39,807 nt of DNA from Oscillospiraceae bacterium. GTDB taxonomy: Bacteria; Bacillota; Clostridia; Oscillospirales; Oscillospiraceae. The translations under genes were made by a program, and so were the position numbers. This document shows positions 23,289-32,488 of this stretch, in pieces; position 1 is the stretch's first letter; every line of letters begins with the position of its first letter. The notes below the pieces were generated by a model, which worked only from the letters and a program-made list of their open reading frames with translations, did no database searches and was not told the DNA's origin. The DNA lies in NCBI GenBank assembly GCA_902790375.1, contig CADARY010000023.1, positions 1 to 39,807 of the forward strand, in the 5' to 3' direction.

Positions 23289-26200
23289 CCTCTCTCCCCG
23301 GTGTGAGGAAGAACAGGACGCCTTCCTTTACTGGCTTTTCGAATATGCGGGACAGGGCCTCGGCATAGGCCAGGAGCTGGCCCCGGTAGAGCCCGGCGCG
23401 CGAAGCGATCTCCTCCTCGGCGCGGACATTGTCGGTCTTATAGTCGATGATGACGAGCGCCCCGTCCTCCTCGAGGCAGCAGTCCACCACGCCCTGCAGC
23501 AAAAGCTCCTCCCCCTGCGCGCCGGGATAGATTTTCCCGGCGTCCAGCAGCAGTGAGAAGCGAAATTCCCGCAGGGGCTCCTTCGCCCGCAGCATGCGCC
23601 CGCCGAGTTCTGAGCGGAAAAGCCGTTCGATGGCGCTGACGTTCACCGCCTGCGCCTGCTGCGGGGAGAGGAAGCGGGCGGCGCTGAGACGGCGGATCTC
23701 CTCCCGGATGCCCTCCCGGCTCGCGGCTTTGGCAAAGTCCATGTACTGGAGCACCAGGTGGGTGGCGACGCCCTTTTCCGTCGCGGTGAGGGGGCGCTCC
23801 CCCTCGCCGAGCTTCGGCATGCGGAAGCTGAAGCTGCGCGGGCTGAACAGCTCCTCGGCGTCTGCGTCCCGCTCATAGCGGCCCTTGAGCTCGGTGGCCG
23901 TCACCTTGGAGGGCAGATCCACCGCGGCAGCATACGGATAGACGAAGCTGAGCCTGCGCCGAAGCTCCCTCGCCGTCTCGGGATCGGCAGAAACCGGCTC
24001 CCGCCGCGCTTCGTCCCGGGCGGGCGTCTCCCCGTCGCGGCAGAGGCGGAGGGCAAAATGCTCTTCCCCGTCGGCAAGGCAGGCCGCCATCAGCCAACTG
24101 AGATAGCTCGAGGCGCCCAGCAGCGTCTCCGGCGACAGGGCCGCGGCCATGTTCCCTGCGTTTTCGCGCATCTTTTCCGCGTCTTTGCAGGCGCCGACCA
24201 CAAAAAGCCGCTCCTTCGCCCGGGTGAGGGCTACATAGAGAAGGCGCATTTCCTCGCTCTTATCCTCCCGCTCCTGCCGTTTGGCAATGGCGAGGCGGGC
24301 AAGCGTCGGATAGCGCACGCGGTTTTTGAGATCCACCACCCGCGGCCCGAGACCAAGCTCCGGGTGCACCAGCACGGTGCCGCTGCGGTCACGGGTATTG
24401 AACTGCCGCTCGGCATCGCAGAGGAAGACCACCGGGTACTCCAGGCCCTTGGAGCGGTGGATGGAGAGGATCTGCACAGCCCGGCCCGTACCGACGCCGA
24501 CGGCGGGCTCCTGCCCCTTTTCCGCGAGAGCCTGCAGCCAGAGCGTAAGGCGGTGAAGGCCCCGGTAACCGGTGCTCTCAAAGCCTCCTGCAAGCTCCAC
24601 GAGGGCCAGGAGGTTTTCGCGCCGACGCGCCCCGTCGTCCATCGCGCTCACGAGGGCCAGGAGATCCAGCCGCTCGATCACGAGCCACACGGTCTCCCCG
24701 GCGCAGAGATCCACCGCCTCCGCGCGCAGCACCGCAAGCCCGTCAAGAAAGGCGCGGCATTTGCCGTCGGTCTTCCCCGCAGCCTCCAGCGCGGTGAAAA
24801 GATCCCCGTCCCGGTCGGCGGCGCGGATATAGCTCAGCTCATCCGGCGTAAAGCCGAAGGCTGCCGAGCGCAGCACCGCAATGAGGGGGATATCCTTGTG
24901 GGGGTTATCCATCACGCTGAGCACGGCGAGGGCAAGGGAGATCTCGGGCGTTGTGAAAAAGCCGCTGCCCTGGGCGCTGCCGACGGGGATGCCCGCATGG
25001 AGCAGAGCCTCGCGGTAGACGCCCCCGGTCTTGTTCGGGGAGCGCAGCAGGATCGCAATATCCCCGTAGTCCATGGGCCGCTGCCCGTCGCCCTCGGTGA
25101 CGGTCGCGCCGGAGCGGACCAGGGCGCGGATCTGTTCGGCCGTGAAGGCGGCCTCCAGGGCGGTCCTGTCCGGGGCTTCGTCCCCCTCGCTCTCCGGCAG
25201 CTCATAGAGCATAAGCTCCGGCTTCGGGACAGCGCCCTCATAGTACTTTGCGCCATGAACAAGGGCTGCCTCGCCGTTGTAGGCCACATCGCCCAGGCCT
25301 TCGGACATGCAGCGGGAGAAGACGGCGTTGGCCCCGTCCAGGATCTCCCTGCGGGAGCGGAAATTTTCCCGCAGCAGGATCCGCGCCGCGCCGGAGCCCG
25401 GCTCGGCATAGAGGTGGTATTTTTCATTGAAGATGGCGGGATCCGCCAGGCGGAAGCGGTAGATGGACTGCTTCACGTCGCCGACGAGAAAAAGCTTTTT
25501 CCCCCCGTCCGAGACGGCGGTGAAAATGTCGTCCTGTACGCGGCTCACATCCTGGTACTCGTCCACCATGAGCTCGGTATAGCGCCGGGAGAGCTGGCGG
25601 GCAAGCTCCGTGGGCGTCCGGTCGTCCCGGAGCAGGAGCTCTGCCGCCCGGTGCTCCAGATCAGAATAGTCGGCAAGGCCGCGGCTCTGCTTTTCTTTTT
25701 TGTAGGCCTCGTCAAAGCGAAGGGTCAGCCTCAGCAGCGCGCGCATCGCGGGGGCTGTGGCCGCCATATCCCGGTTTAGCTCCGCGGACGGCAGGGCGAA
25801 AACCGGCGCGACCTTTTCCTGAAAGAGCTTCTTGCACTTATCCCGCCGACCCTTGACGCGCTCGGAGAGCTCCTTGTCCGGGTTCTTGTAAAGCTTTGGC
25901 AGCGCCTGGATCTGCAGCGGCAGCAGGGCCGCCGCCCGGTCCCATTCATAGCTGCGGCAGCAGCGGGCAAGCTCCCGGAGCTGATCGCCCATATCGGCAA
26001 AGCTCCCGCTGTAGGTCTCAAAGATCCTCGGCTCCGCCTTCATCTCGGCAAGAAGCCGCTCCAGCTCTCCGGCCCAATGCTCGGCAAGACCCCGGGCCCA
26101 GTCCATCAGCTCCCGGCCCCAGGGGGTCCGGCCCGCATCGTCCGCCGGCGCCTCGAGCAGAGCCGTCTGCTCCTGCGCCCAGCGGGCGGGGAAGGCGTGG

Positions 26201-26760
26201 CACTGCATCTTGGTGTGAAGCTCCAGGATCAGCGAGGCAAGGGCGCTGTCATCCCGCCCCTCGCCCACGGTATCGGCCAGCAGGCGAAAATCGGGATCGT
26301 TTTCGATGTCGGTATAGCAGTCCTCCAGTACGCGCTCGAGGCAGCTTTGCCGCATGGTCTCGGCCCGCTCCTCATCCAGGATCTTGAAATCCGGCGAGAG
26401 GCCCGCCGCCTGGCAGTTTTCCCGCAGGAGATCGGCGCAGAAGCTGTGGATGGTGCCGATCTGCGCGCGGCGGATCAGGGCGCTCTGGCGGCGCAGGCGG
26501 GCGTTGTCGGGCTCTGCGCGCAGGCGCTGTGAAAGCTCCTCCATGATCCTGCCGCGCAGCTCTCCCGCTGCGGCGCGGGTGTAGGTGATGATGAGGAAGC
26601 TGTCGATATCCACGGGCGCGGCGGGATCGGTGATATAGGCCATGAGCCGCTCGGTCAGCACGCGGGTCTTGCCGCTGCCCGCCCCGGCGGACACCAGCAC
26701 GGGACAGCCGCGCTCCTCGATCGCGGCCCGCTGGGCTTCGGTAGGCTTAAATACCGCCAT
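23275..26760 (-). CDS. addA: AddA helicase-nuclease subunit
   Basis: AddA is the UvrD-like 3'-5' helicase and nuclease subunit of the AddAB complex that processes double-strand breaks for RecA recombination. The 1161-residue protein shows all helicase motifs: SAGAGSGKT (24-32), MVDEYQDVSR, LVGDVKQSIYRFR, LRENFRSR, SIHRSKGLEYPVV and RLLYVALTRAKERL. The C-terminal RecB-type nuclease has LLLQGVVD and VIIDYKTD with the catalytic Asp and Lys. It overlaps addB by 14 bp, as expected for a translationally coupled pair, and ends in a 14-bp overlap with clpC. Confidence 0.96.
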   Translation of the reverse strand: MAVFKPTEAQRAAIEERGCPVLVSAGAGSGKTRVLTERLMAYITDPAAPVDIDSFLIITYTRAAAGELRGRIMEELSQRLRAEPDNARLRRQSALIRRAQIGTIHSFCADLLRENCQAAGLSPDFKILDEERAETMRQSCLERVLEDCYTDIENDPDFRLLADTVGEGRDDSALASLILELHTKMQCHAFPARWAQEQTALLEAPADDAGRTPWGRELMDWARGLAEHWAGELERLLAEMKAEPRIFETYSGSFADMGDQLRELARCCRSYEWDRAAALLPLQIQALPKLYKNPDKELSERVKGRRDKCKKLFQEKVAPVFALPSAELNRDMAATAPAMRALLRLTLRFDEAYKKEKQSRGLADYSDLEHRAAELLLRDDRTPTELARQLSRRYTELMVDEYQDVSRVQDDIFTAVSDGGKKLFLVGDVKQSIYRFRLADPAIFNEKYHLYAEPGSGAARILLRENFRSRREILDGANAVFSRCMSEGLGDVAYNGEAALVHGAKYYEGAVPKPELMLYELPESEGDEAPDRTALEAAFTAEQIRALVRSGATVTEGDGQRPMDYGDIAILLRSPNKTGGVYREALLHAGIPVGSAQGSGFFTTPEISLALAVLSVMDNPHKDIPLIAVLRSAAFGFTPDELSYIRAADRDGDLFTALEAAGKTDGKCRAFLDGLAVLRAEAVDLCAGETVWLVIERLDLLALVSAMDDGARRRENLLALVELAGGFESTGYRGLHRLTLWLQALAEKGQEPAVGVGTGRAVQILSIHRSKGLEYPVVFLCDAERQFNTRDRSGTVLVHPELGLGPRVVDLKNRVRYPTLARLAIAKRQEREDKSEEMRLLYVALTRAKERLFVVGACKDAEKMRENAGNMAAALSPETLLGASSYLSWLMAACLADGEEHFALRLCRDGETPARDEARREPVSADPETARELRRRLSFVYPYAAAVDLPSKVTATELKGRYERDADAEELFSPRSFSFRMPKLGEGERPLTATEKGVATHLVLQYMDFAKAASREGIREEIRRLSAARFLSPQQAQAVNVSAIERLFRSELGGRMLRAKEPLREFRFSLLLDAGKIYPGAQGEELLLQGVVDCCLEEDGALVIIDYKTDNVRAEEEIASRAGLYRGQLLAYAEALSRIFEKPVKEGVLFFLTPGREVRVF

Positions 26761-29700
26761 GTGCTTCTCCCTCCTCCATCATGGCCCAGACCTCCTCCGG
26801 GCTGTATTTGGGCATAAAGCGGCTCTTCTCGCCGCCGCGCCCCTCGGAAAACTGACAGGCGTCAAAATAATCGCAGTGGAGGCAGGCGTTGTCGCTCTGG
26901 CTGCGGTAATAGGGGTCGGCGGCAATGCTGCCCGCGCGAAGCTGCCGCGCCATGTCTCGCAGCTGCCGCCGGATGTGCCGGTTCAGAAGGCCCAGGCGCT
27001 CGAGGCTTGCCAGGGTGTCCGCCGTGGGCTTGTTCCGGCAGAATTTGATGGGAATGTAGCGCTTCTCGTTTCCGTGCTCCCAGGCCTCCTTTACGGCCTC
27101 CTCATCCAGCAGAAGCCCGCTGCGGCGAAGCTCCTTGCTCCGCTCGCTCAGGATCGCCTCCTCATCCATGCGCTTCTCGCTCGAGAGCATGGGGCTGCGG
27201 GCCGGGATGTACATGACCCCGGCGGGGACGATCTCATGCCCATAGCGGGCTCTGCCGCCGTCGGAGAGGGTGAAGAGATACAAAAGCATCTGCAGGTTCA
27301 TGCCGTCCAGGACCTCGTAGAGGGAAAATTCCTTGCGCCCGGTCTTATAGTCCACCACGCGCAGATAGAGCTTCCCCTCGTGCAGCCACCCGTCCACCCG
27401 GTCGGCAATGCCGCCGAGGGTCAGGGCCTCGCCGTCCTCCCCCAGCTCGATGGGCGGGATATCCTGCGCCTCGGAAAAGTTGAGCTCGAAATCGAGGGGC
27501 GTAAAGTCCGACAGGCGCAGCTCGTCCGCCATGTCCTTCACCACGCGGCGCACATTCTCCCGCAGGCGGCGGAAAAGATAGACAAAGCGGCTGGACTTCT
27601 CCTGAAAGTCGTTGAGCTTTTCGTGTACATACTGCTCCACATACCGGTCGGTGAGCGCCTCGAGCTCTTCATCCGTGACGGCCCGGAAGCCGCCGCGCGC
27701 GCCCGCGTCCCGGGCTGCGTTTTCCAATACATAGTGCAGGAAGGTCCCCACCTCCGGCGGCTCAAAGCCTGCCGGGGTGTGGGGCTTTGCCTTGAGTCCG
27801 TACTGGCAGAAGAAGGCAAAGCGGCAGGAGGCGAGCTTTTCGACCCGCGACGCGCTGAGTCTCAGCTTCTTCCCGTACAGCCGCCTGACCCCCTCCGGCG
27901 AGAGGCTGCCGCGGGTAAGCTCTGCCGCGGCCTGCAGAGCTGCAGAGCGCCGGGGATCCTGGGCGGCGAAGTATTCCGCCGCGGCCTGCTCCCGTCCGCT
28001 GCCGCCGTGAAGCGCCTCGGCCGCAAGCGCGAGGGCCGGGGCCGGAGCGGAGAGGCGGGCGTCGGCAAGGTCGGCGCTCTCCGCTTCAAGGCCGAAGAGG
28101 CTCTGCGCCCTGCGAAAGACGAAGGCCGGGCGAAGCTCCGAGCCATCCGCCCCGCTTGCGGGACAGAGCATGGCGAGGCTCTCCGACGGCAGGGTGAGGG
28201 TATAGTAGATGAGAGCAAACTCCCGCCAGAGCTCGCTGTCTCCGCCGGGGCCGAGGGCGATGTCCAGCTCCAGAAGGCGCTGCCGCTCGTCCGGGGAGAA
28301 GATGCCGCCGCCCTCCTCGGCCATGGGCAGGCGGTTTTCCGCCGCGCCCAGGACGATGAGATGCCTGATATGGCGCCGGCGGTTGCGGTCAAAGTCCCCG
28401 GCGGTGACCCGGTCCAGGGAGACCGGAATGGTGCCGATATCGTATTTGGAGAGCATCAGGGTGAAAAGCCGCCCGAAATGCTCATAGTCCATGGCGCTCT
28501 CGCCCAGGATGCTGTCGCACTGCTCCAGCGCCCCGATCACAAGCTCCCAGAGCTGGCGGTACTCGGCCGCGCTCTTCTCCCGGCCGATGGCCTGCAGCTC
28601 CTCGGCCCGGCGGCTCAGGGTCTCCGGCAGGCGCAGATCGCCCAGAAGCTGTGCGAGGGCCCGGGCCTGGGCGGCGGCGGTCTGCGCCTCGTTCGCCGCC
28701 TTTTCGAAGGCCTGCAGGGGCTTTGCCACCCGACGCCGGAGGGCGTTGATGCGCTGCAGCTTCTCCTCGGCTTCCGGGGTGTACTCCCCGCCGTAGCCGT
28801 CCGGGTGCTGCCGCCAGTCGCGCCTGCGCTGCCAGGCGCTGCCCCGGAGCTGCCACTTGAAAAGGTAGCTCTCCAGCTCGTCGCACTCCGCGCTGTCAAG
28901 CCCGGCAAGGCCGGTGCGCAGATAGCTCACCACCTCGTCCAGCGCCCAGCCGCCCCGGATGATCTCATAGGCGCAGGCGATCAGCGCGGGCAGGGGCTTT
29001 GCCATGAGGTCCGAACGCGCCGCCGTGAAAAGCGGCACCCCGTAGTGGCGAAATACGCTCTCGAGCGTGCCGCGATAGTCCTCAAAGCCCCGGGCCACGA
29101 TGGCGATATCCCGCCAGCGGCTGCCCCGATCCCGCACGAGGGAGAGGCAGAGGGCGGCCGCCTCTTCACACTCGGCGGTCATACTCCCGGCCCGGATGAG
29201 GCGCAGCGGGGCGTCGCCCTGCCAGCGCGCGTCCGTATAGTCAAAGAGGTGTTCGGCAAAAAAGCGCAGGGCGTTGTCCTCCCCGCCGTCCGCCTCCAGA
29301 CGGGTGACCTTCGGCTTCTGCCCCAGCTCCTCCGCCGCCGCGGCAAGGGCGCGGGCAGCTCTGCGCGAGAGCTCAAAGATCTCGTTATCCCCATTGAGGT
29401 CGTCCACGGTCAGGCACACGGTGAGCCGGATGCCCTGCCGCAGCATGGCGCAGAGAACCGCCTGCTCCTGGCGGGTGAAGTCGATGAAGCCGTCCACGTA
29501 GACCCGGACGCTCCCGTCGAGGCCGCCGTCGTCGATAGCCTCGGCAAGCCGTGTGAGTCTGTCGGCGGGGTCCGCCCTGCCGTTTGTGACCACGCCCTCA
29601 TAGGCCTCCAGCACCAGGGCCAGATCCCGGAGCTTGTCGCCCAGGGTGTCCGGGCAGGCTGCCGCCGCCTCCGACAGCAGCTCCGCGTCGATGCGGGCGG

Positions 29701-30085
29701 TCTTCAGCTCGTCCACCGCCCTGAGTAGCATGGCCTGCATCTCGGCGCGGCGCTGGGCCGCGCCGTAGACCTTGAGCCGCGCGCCCACTCCCTGCAGGGC
29801 AAGAGCCATGCAGAGCATGCGCCCCCCCTGGTCGAGCCAGGGATTTGCCGCGCCGCCTCGCCTGGTCTCGAGGCTGCGGGCAAGGCCGGAAAAGCTCAGC
29901 ACCTCGGCATAGAGGGAGAGGCTGTCCCCGCAGGCGCGGCAGAGCTCCCGCTCGGCCTCGTGGCTGTACTGCTCGGGAACCAGCAGGATGCTGCCCTTTT
30001 CCCGGCGCTCCATATTCTCCCGGATCCGGCCGATCAGCGCCGCGGTCTTGCCCGCGCCCGCCCGGCCGATCAGAAATTCCAGCAT
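26747..30085 (-). CDS. addB: AddB helicase-like nuclease subunit
   Basis: AddB partners AddA in recombinational repair; it recognises Chi-like sites and carries a second nuclease. The 1112-residue protein begins MLEFLIGRAGAGKT, a Walker A motif immediately at the N-terminus, as in AddB. The C-terminal nuclease contains RVDGWLHEG and RVVDYKTG. Cysteines in LASCRFAFFC and NACLHCDYFDAC form the expected iron-sulphur cluster set. The ATG at 30085 is used: a longer reading to 30142 would overlap its own promoter boxes at 30114-30142. It is the first gene of the addB-addA operon. Confidence 0.95.
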   Translation of the reverse strand: MLEFLIGRAGAGKTAALIGRIRENMERREKGSILLVPEQYSHEAERELCRACGDSLSLYAEVLSFSGLARSLETRRGGAANPWLDQGGRMLCMALALQGVGARLKVYGAAQRRAEMQAMLLRAVDELKTARIDAELLSEAAAACPDTLGDKLRDLALVLEAYEGVVTNGRADPADRLTRLAEAIDDGGLDGSVRVYVDGFIDFTRQEQAVLCAMLRQGIRLTVCLTVDDLNGDNEIFELSRRAARALAAAAEELGQKPKVTRLEADGGEDNALRFFAEHLFDYTDARWQGDAPLRLIRAGSMTAECEEAAALCLSLVRDRGSRWRDIAIVARGFEDYRGTLESVFRHYGVPLFTAARSDLMAKPLPALIACAYEIIRGGWALDEVVSYLRTGLAGLDSAECDELESYLFKWQLRGSAWQRRRDWRQHPDGYGGEYTPEAEEKLQRINALRRRVAKPLQAFEKAANEAQTAAAQARALAQLLGDLRLPETLSRRAEELQAIGREKSAAEYRQLWELVIGALEQCDSILGESAMDYEHFGRLFTLMLSKYDIGTIPVSLDRVTAGDFDRNRRRHIRHLIVLGAAENRLPMAEEGGGIFSPDERQRLLELDIALGPGGDSELWREFALIYYTLTLPSESLAMLCPASGADGSELRPAFVFRRAQSLFGLEAESADLADARLSAPAPALALAAEALHGGSGREQAAAEYFAAQDPRRSAALQAAAELTRGSLSPEGVRRLYGKKLRLSASRVEKLASCRFAFFCQYGLKAKPHTPAGFEPPEVGTFLHYVLENAARDAGARGGFRAVTDEELEALTDRYVEQYVHEKLNDFQEKSSRFVYLFRRLRENVRRVVKDMADELRLSDFTPLDFELNFSEAQDIPPIELGEDGEALTLGGIADRVDGWLHEGKLYLRVVDYKTGRKEFSLYEVLDGMNLQMLLYLFTLSDGGRARYGHEIVPAGVMYIPARSPMLSSEKRMDEEAILSERSKELRRSGLLLDEEAVKEAWEHGNEKRYIPIKFCRNKPTADTLASLERLGLLNRHIRRQLRDMARQLRAGSIAADPYYRSQSDNACLHCDYFDACQFSEGRGGEKSRFMPKYSPEEVWAMMEEGEAHGGI

Positions 30086-30113
30086 GAAATCACGACCCCG
30101 TTCGTTTTTTTCT

Positions 30114-30142
30114 ATTTTAGCAAAAGGCAGGGGGGAAAACAA
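30114..30142 (-). promoter_or_regulatory. Promoter of addBA
   Basis: On the minus strand TTGTTT (30137-30142) and TAAAAT (30114-30119) are separated by 17 bp, 29 bp from the addB ATG. It is back to back with the aminotransferase promoter at 30160. Confidence 0.7.
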
Positions 30143-30159
30143 GAAATCATTTTCCGCTC

Positions 30160-30188
30160 TTGCATAAGCGGTGGAAAGGTGCTAAAAT
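30160..30188 (+). promoter_or_regulatory. Promoter of the aminotransferase gene
   Basis: TTGCAT (30160-30165) and TAAAAT (30183-30188) are separated by 17 bp, 31 bp upstream of the ATG. AAGGGAG is the ribosome site. Confidence 0.75.
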
Positions 30189-30218
30189 ATTCAGAAAATA
30201 CGCAAGGGAGCGGTATAA

Positions 30219-31409
30219 ATGAAATTATCTTCCAAAATGGAACGCTGCGGCCTGTCCCCCATGCGCAAGTTCAACCCGCTTGCGGACGAGGTCAAGGCGC
30301 GCGGTATCAAAATTTACCATCTCAATATCGGCCAGCCGGACGTGGAGACACCCGCGCCCTTCTATCAGGCCCTGCGAGCCTTTGACGAGAAGGTCGTGGC
30401 CTATGCCCCCTCCAGCGGTGTGCCCGCCTTTGTAGACGCGGTGCGCGGCTATTACAAGCGCATCGGCGTGGAGCTGAAGCGCGGGGAGGTTCTGCCCACC
30501 TTCGGCGGGAGCGAGGCGCTGCAGATGACCCTCGCCACCATTCTTGACGACGGGGACGAGATCATCATTCCCGAGCCCTTCTATCCCAATTACGCCACCT
30601 CCGTTACGCTGGCCGGGGCAAAGATTCATCCCATCCCCACCTTTGTGGAGGAGGATTACTTCTACGCCGACCGGGCCAGGGTCGAGGCCTGCATCAACGC
30701 GCACACCCGCGCCATCTTCATCACGAACCCCGGCAACCCCACCGGCTCCATCCTGACGCCGGATCAGCTCCGGCTCATGCTGGACATCGCCAGGGAGCAC
30801 GAGCTCTTCCTCATCTGCGACGAGGTGTACCGGGAGTTTGTGTACGCGGGCGAGCCGCTTCTCAGCGCCCTGCAGTTTCCCGGGTACGAGGAAAACGTCA
30901 TCATCATCGACTCCGTGTCCAAGCGCTTTTCCGCCTGCGGCGCGCGTGTGGGCTGCGTGATCTCGAAAAACGCGCAGTTCATGGGCGAGGTCATGAAGTG
31001 GTGCCAGTGCCGCCTGGCCTCCGCCACGGTGGACCAGATCGCCTCCGCCGCCCTTTACGGCATGGACCCGTCCTACTTTGACGTTGTGCGCGACGAGTAC
31101 CGCCTGCGCCGCGACACCATGGTGAAAAAGCTGAAGGAGATCCCGGGCGTGATCTGCGGAATGCCGCGCGGCGCCTTCTACGTCATGTGCGCCCTGCCCG
31201 TGGACGATGCGGACAAGTTCCAGACCTGGCTTCTCAAGGAGTTCAGCGACCACGGCGAGACTGTGCTCTTCGCCTGCGGGGAGCCCTTCTATGCCACCCC
31301 CGGCCGCGGCAAAAACGAGGTGCGCCTTGCCTACACCATCAACGCCCCCGATATCGCCCGCGCCATCGACATCCTCAAGATCGCCATTGAGGCATACAAC
31401 AAGCGCTGA
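30219..31409 (+). CDS. PLP-dependent class I/II aminotransferase
   Basis: The 396-residue cytosolic enzyme transfers amino groups between an amino acid and a keto acid. The PLP-binding lysine is Lys235 in DSVSKRFSACGARVG; NPGNPTGS (170-177) and DEVYREFVY (201-209) are the other family marks, and IGQPDVETP near 37-45 covers the substrate loop. The arrangement resembles aspartate or aromatic aminotransferases of the I-gamma group, but the exact amino acid is not clear from sequence. It is a single-gene unit between its own promoter and a strong terminator. Confidence 0.92.
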   Translation: MKLSSKMERCGLSPMRKFNPLADEVKARGIKIYHLNIGQPDVETPAPFYQALRAFDEKVVAYAPSSGVPAFVDAVRGYYKRIGVELKRGEVLPTFGGSEALQMTLATILDDGDEIIIPEPFYPNYATSVTLAGAKIHPIPTFVEEDYFYADRARVEACINAHTRAIFITNPGNPTGSILTPDQLRLMLDIAREHELFLICDEVYREFVYAGEPLLSALQFPGYEENVIIIDSVSKRFSACGARVGCVISKNAQFMGEVMKWCQCRLASATVDQIASAALYGMDPSYFDVVRDEYRLRRDTMVKKLKEIPGVICGMPRGAFYVMCALPVDDADKFQTWLLKEFSDHGETVLFACGEPFYATPGRGKNEVRLAYTINAPDIARAIDILKIAIEAYNKR

Positions 31410-31419
31410 AAAAGCCTGT

Positions 31420-31465
31420 AAAGCCCGGAGCCCCGGCCGAATGAACGGCCGGGGCTCCGGGCTTT
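31420..31465. terminator. Very strong bidirectional terminator
   Basis: A perfect 20-bp stem (31420-31439 with 31446-31465, beginning AAAGCCCGGAGC) with a six-base loop separates the aminotransferase gene from the converging AraC-type gene, whose stop is at 31469. Its A/T ends serve both directions. Confidence 0.9.
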
Positions 31466-31468
31466 ATG

Positions 31469-32311
31469 CTACTCCTTGCCCATCATCTTTCCGGGGCTCA
31501 CGCCGAAGCTCTCCTTAAACGCCCGGTGAAAGGCGGAGTAGTCGCCATAGCCGCTCTCGGCGGCAGCACGGGCAGCGGGGACCCCCTCGCGCAGAAGGCG
31601 GGCCGCGTTCATCAGGCGCTTTTGGCGCACATAGGCGTGCACGGTGCTGCCAGTCTGCGCCTTGAACCGGCGCATAAAATGATAGGGGCTCATGTAAAAG
31701 CGCTCCGCCAGTGCCTCCACGGTGAGCTCTTCCCGAAAATGCTCGTTGATATAGCTCAGCACCTGCCTGAGCTTTGGGTCGCCGACAGGCTCCGTATGCT
31801 CGGGCGCCGCCTCATGCAGGCGGTTGACCTGGATCAAAAGCTGGATGATCAGGGTCTCCCGCATGGTCTGGGCGCCGAGGCGTTCGTCCTTTGCCGCGCG
31901 CTCATAGGCCTCGATGGCGGCGCGCAGCTCTCCGAGCTGGTTCTCTGCGGCGGTCAGCATGTGCCGCCGGCGCCGGTCCGCCTGGTCGAAGCAGTCTATC
32001 AGCCCTGCGCCGGGGAAGGCCCGCTCGAAATAATGCCGGTCGAGATAGAGGATGATGCGCTCATAGGGCACGGTGCGGTCAATGACCGCTTTGTGGATCG
32101 TATGGTGGCGCACCAGCAGCACCGACCAGGGCGCGAGGGTGTAGCGCTGCTCTTCGACCAGATAGTCCACGCTGCCGGAGAGCAGGATCACCAGCTTGTC
32201 AAACTCGTGAAAGTGGAAGTCCAGCTCCTGCCCGGCGCTGTCCCTGAGATGAAAATAATGAAAGCTCTCCCGCAGATAGCCCGCGCGGTTGATGCTGTTG
32301 TCCCTGGGCAT
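31469..32311 (-). CDS. AraC-family transcriptional regulator
   Basis: The 280-residue protein has an N-terminal cupin-like sensor domain (about 20-130, with HFHEFDKLVILLSG and RHHTIHKAV) and a C-terminal double helix-turn-helix (about 185-278) containing LTVEALAERFYMSPYHFMRRFK and the conserved GYGDYSAFHRAFKESFGVSPG. The ATG at 32311 follows AAAGGAGG; an upstream start at 32368 would skip it. It is divergent from the symporter gene at 32489, with face-to-face promoters, and probably controls it in response to a small ligand. The ligand is unknown. Confidence 0.93.
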   Translation of the reverse strand: MPRDNSINRAGYLRESFHYFHLRDSAGQELDFHFHEFDKLVILLSGSVDYLVEEQRYTLAPWSVLLVRHHTIHKAVIDRTVPYERIILYLDRHYFERAFPGAGLIDCFDQADRRRRHMLTAAENQLGELRAAIEAYERAAKDERLGAQTMRETLIIQLLIQVNRLHEAAPEHTEPVGDPKLRQVLSYINEHFREELTVEALAERFYMSPYHFMRRFKAQTGSTVHAYVRQKRLMNAARLLREGVPAARAAAESGYGDYSAFHRAFKESFGVSPGKMMGKE

Positions 32312-32384
32312 GGGCCCGCCTCCTTTCGATATTGCCGCCCGCAGAGGAAGGGCGTTTTTCCAATGCAAACAGGTAGCGTGCTAA

Positions 32385-32413
32385 AGTATATCGCAGTTTT
32401 TACAATGTTTCAA
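32385..32413 (-). promoter_or_regulatory. Promoter of the AraC-type regulator gene
   Basis: On the minus strand TTGAAA (32408-32413) and TATACT (32385-32390) are 17 bp apart. The -35 box lies 13 bp from the -35 box of the symporter promoter, so a regulator bound here can affect both. The leader to the ATG is about 70 bases. Confidence 0.75.
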
Positions 32414-32419
32414 GCAGAA

Positions 32420-32438
32420 TTTGCAATTTACTTTGCAA
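32420..32438. promoter_or_regulatory. TTTGCAA direct repeats, possible AraC-regulator site
   Basis: TTTGCAA occurs at 32420-32426 and again at 32432-32438, 12 bp apart, flanking and overlapping the -35 region of the symporter promoter. A related ATGCAAA in opposite orientation is at 32363-32369 within the regulator's leader. The placement suits operator half-sites for the divergent regulator, but no binding consensus for this family member is known. Confidence 0.4.
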
Positions 32439-32454
32439 AAGCGCGGAATATAAT
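32427..32454 (+). promoter_or_regulatory. Promoter of the symporter gene
   Basis: TTTACT (32427-32432) and TATAAT (32449-32454) are separated by 16 bp, 34 bp before the ATG. The weak -35 box, combined with adjacent repeats, suits an activator-dependent promoter. Confidence 0.65.
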
Positions 32455-32488
32455 AGCAATGACATTTGAACCCGAAAGGAGCCATCCC

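Noticed and set aside
23758-25779. Long plus-strand frame opposite addA
   Set aside because: Shadow of AddA, which shows all helicase motifs; low-complexity Gly/Arg/Ala composition.
26642-29728. Plus-strand frame of over 1000 codons opposite addB
   Set aside because: Shadow of AddB; it has no recognisable domain and would require two full overlapping genes.
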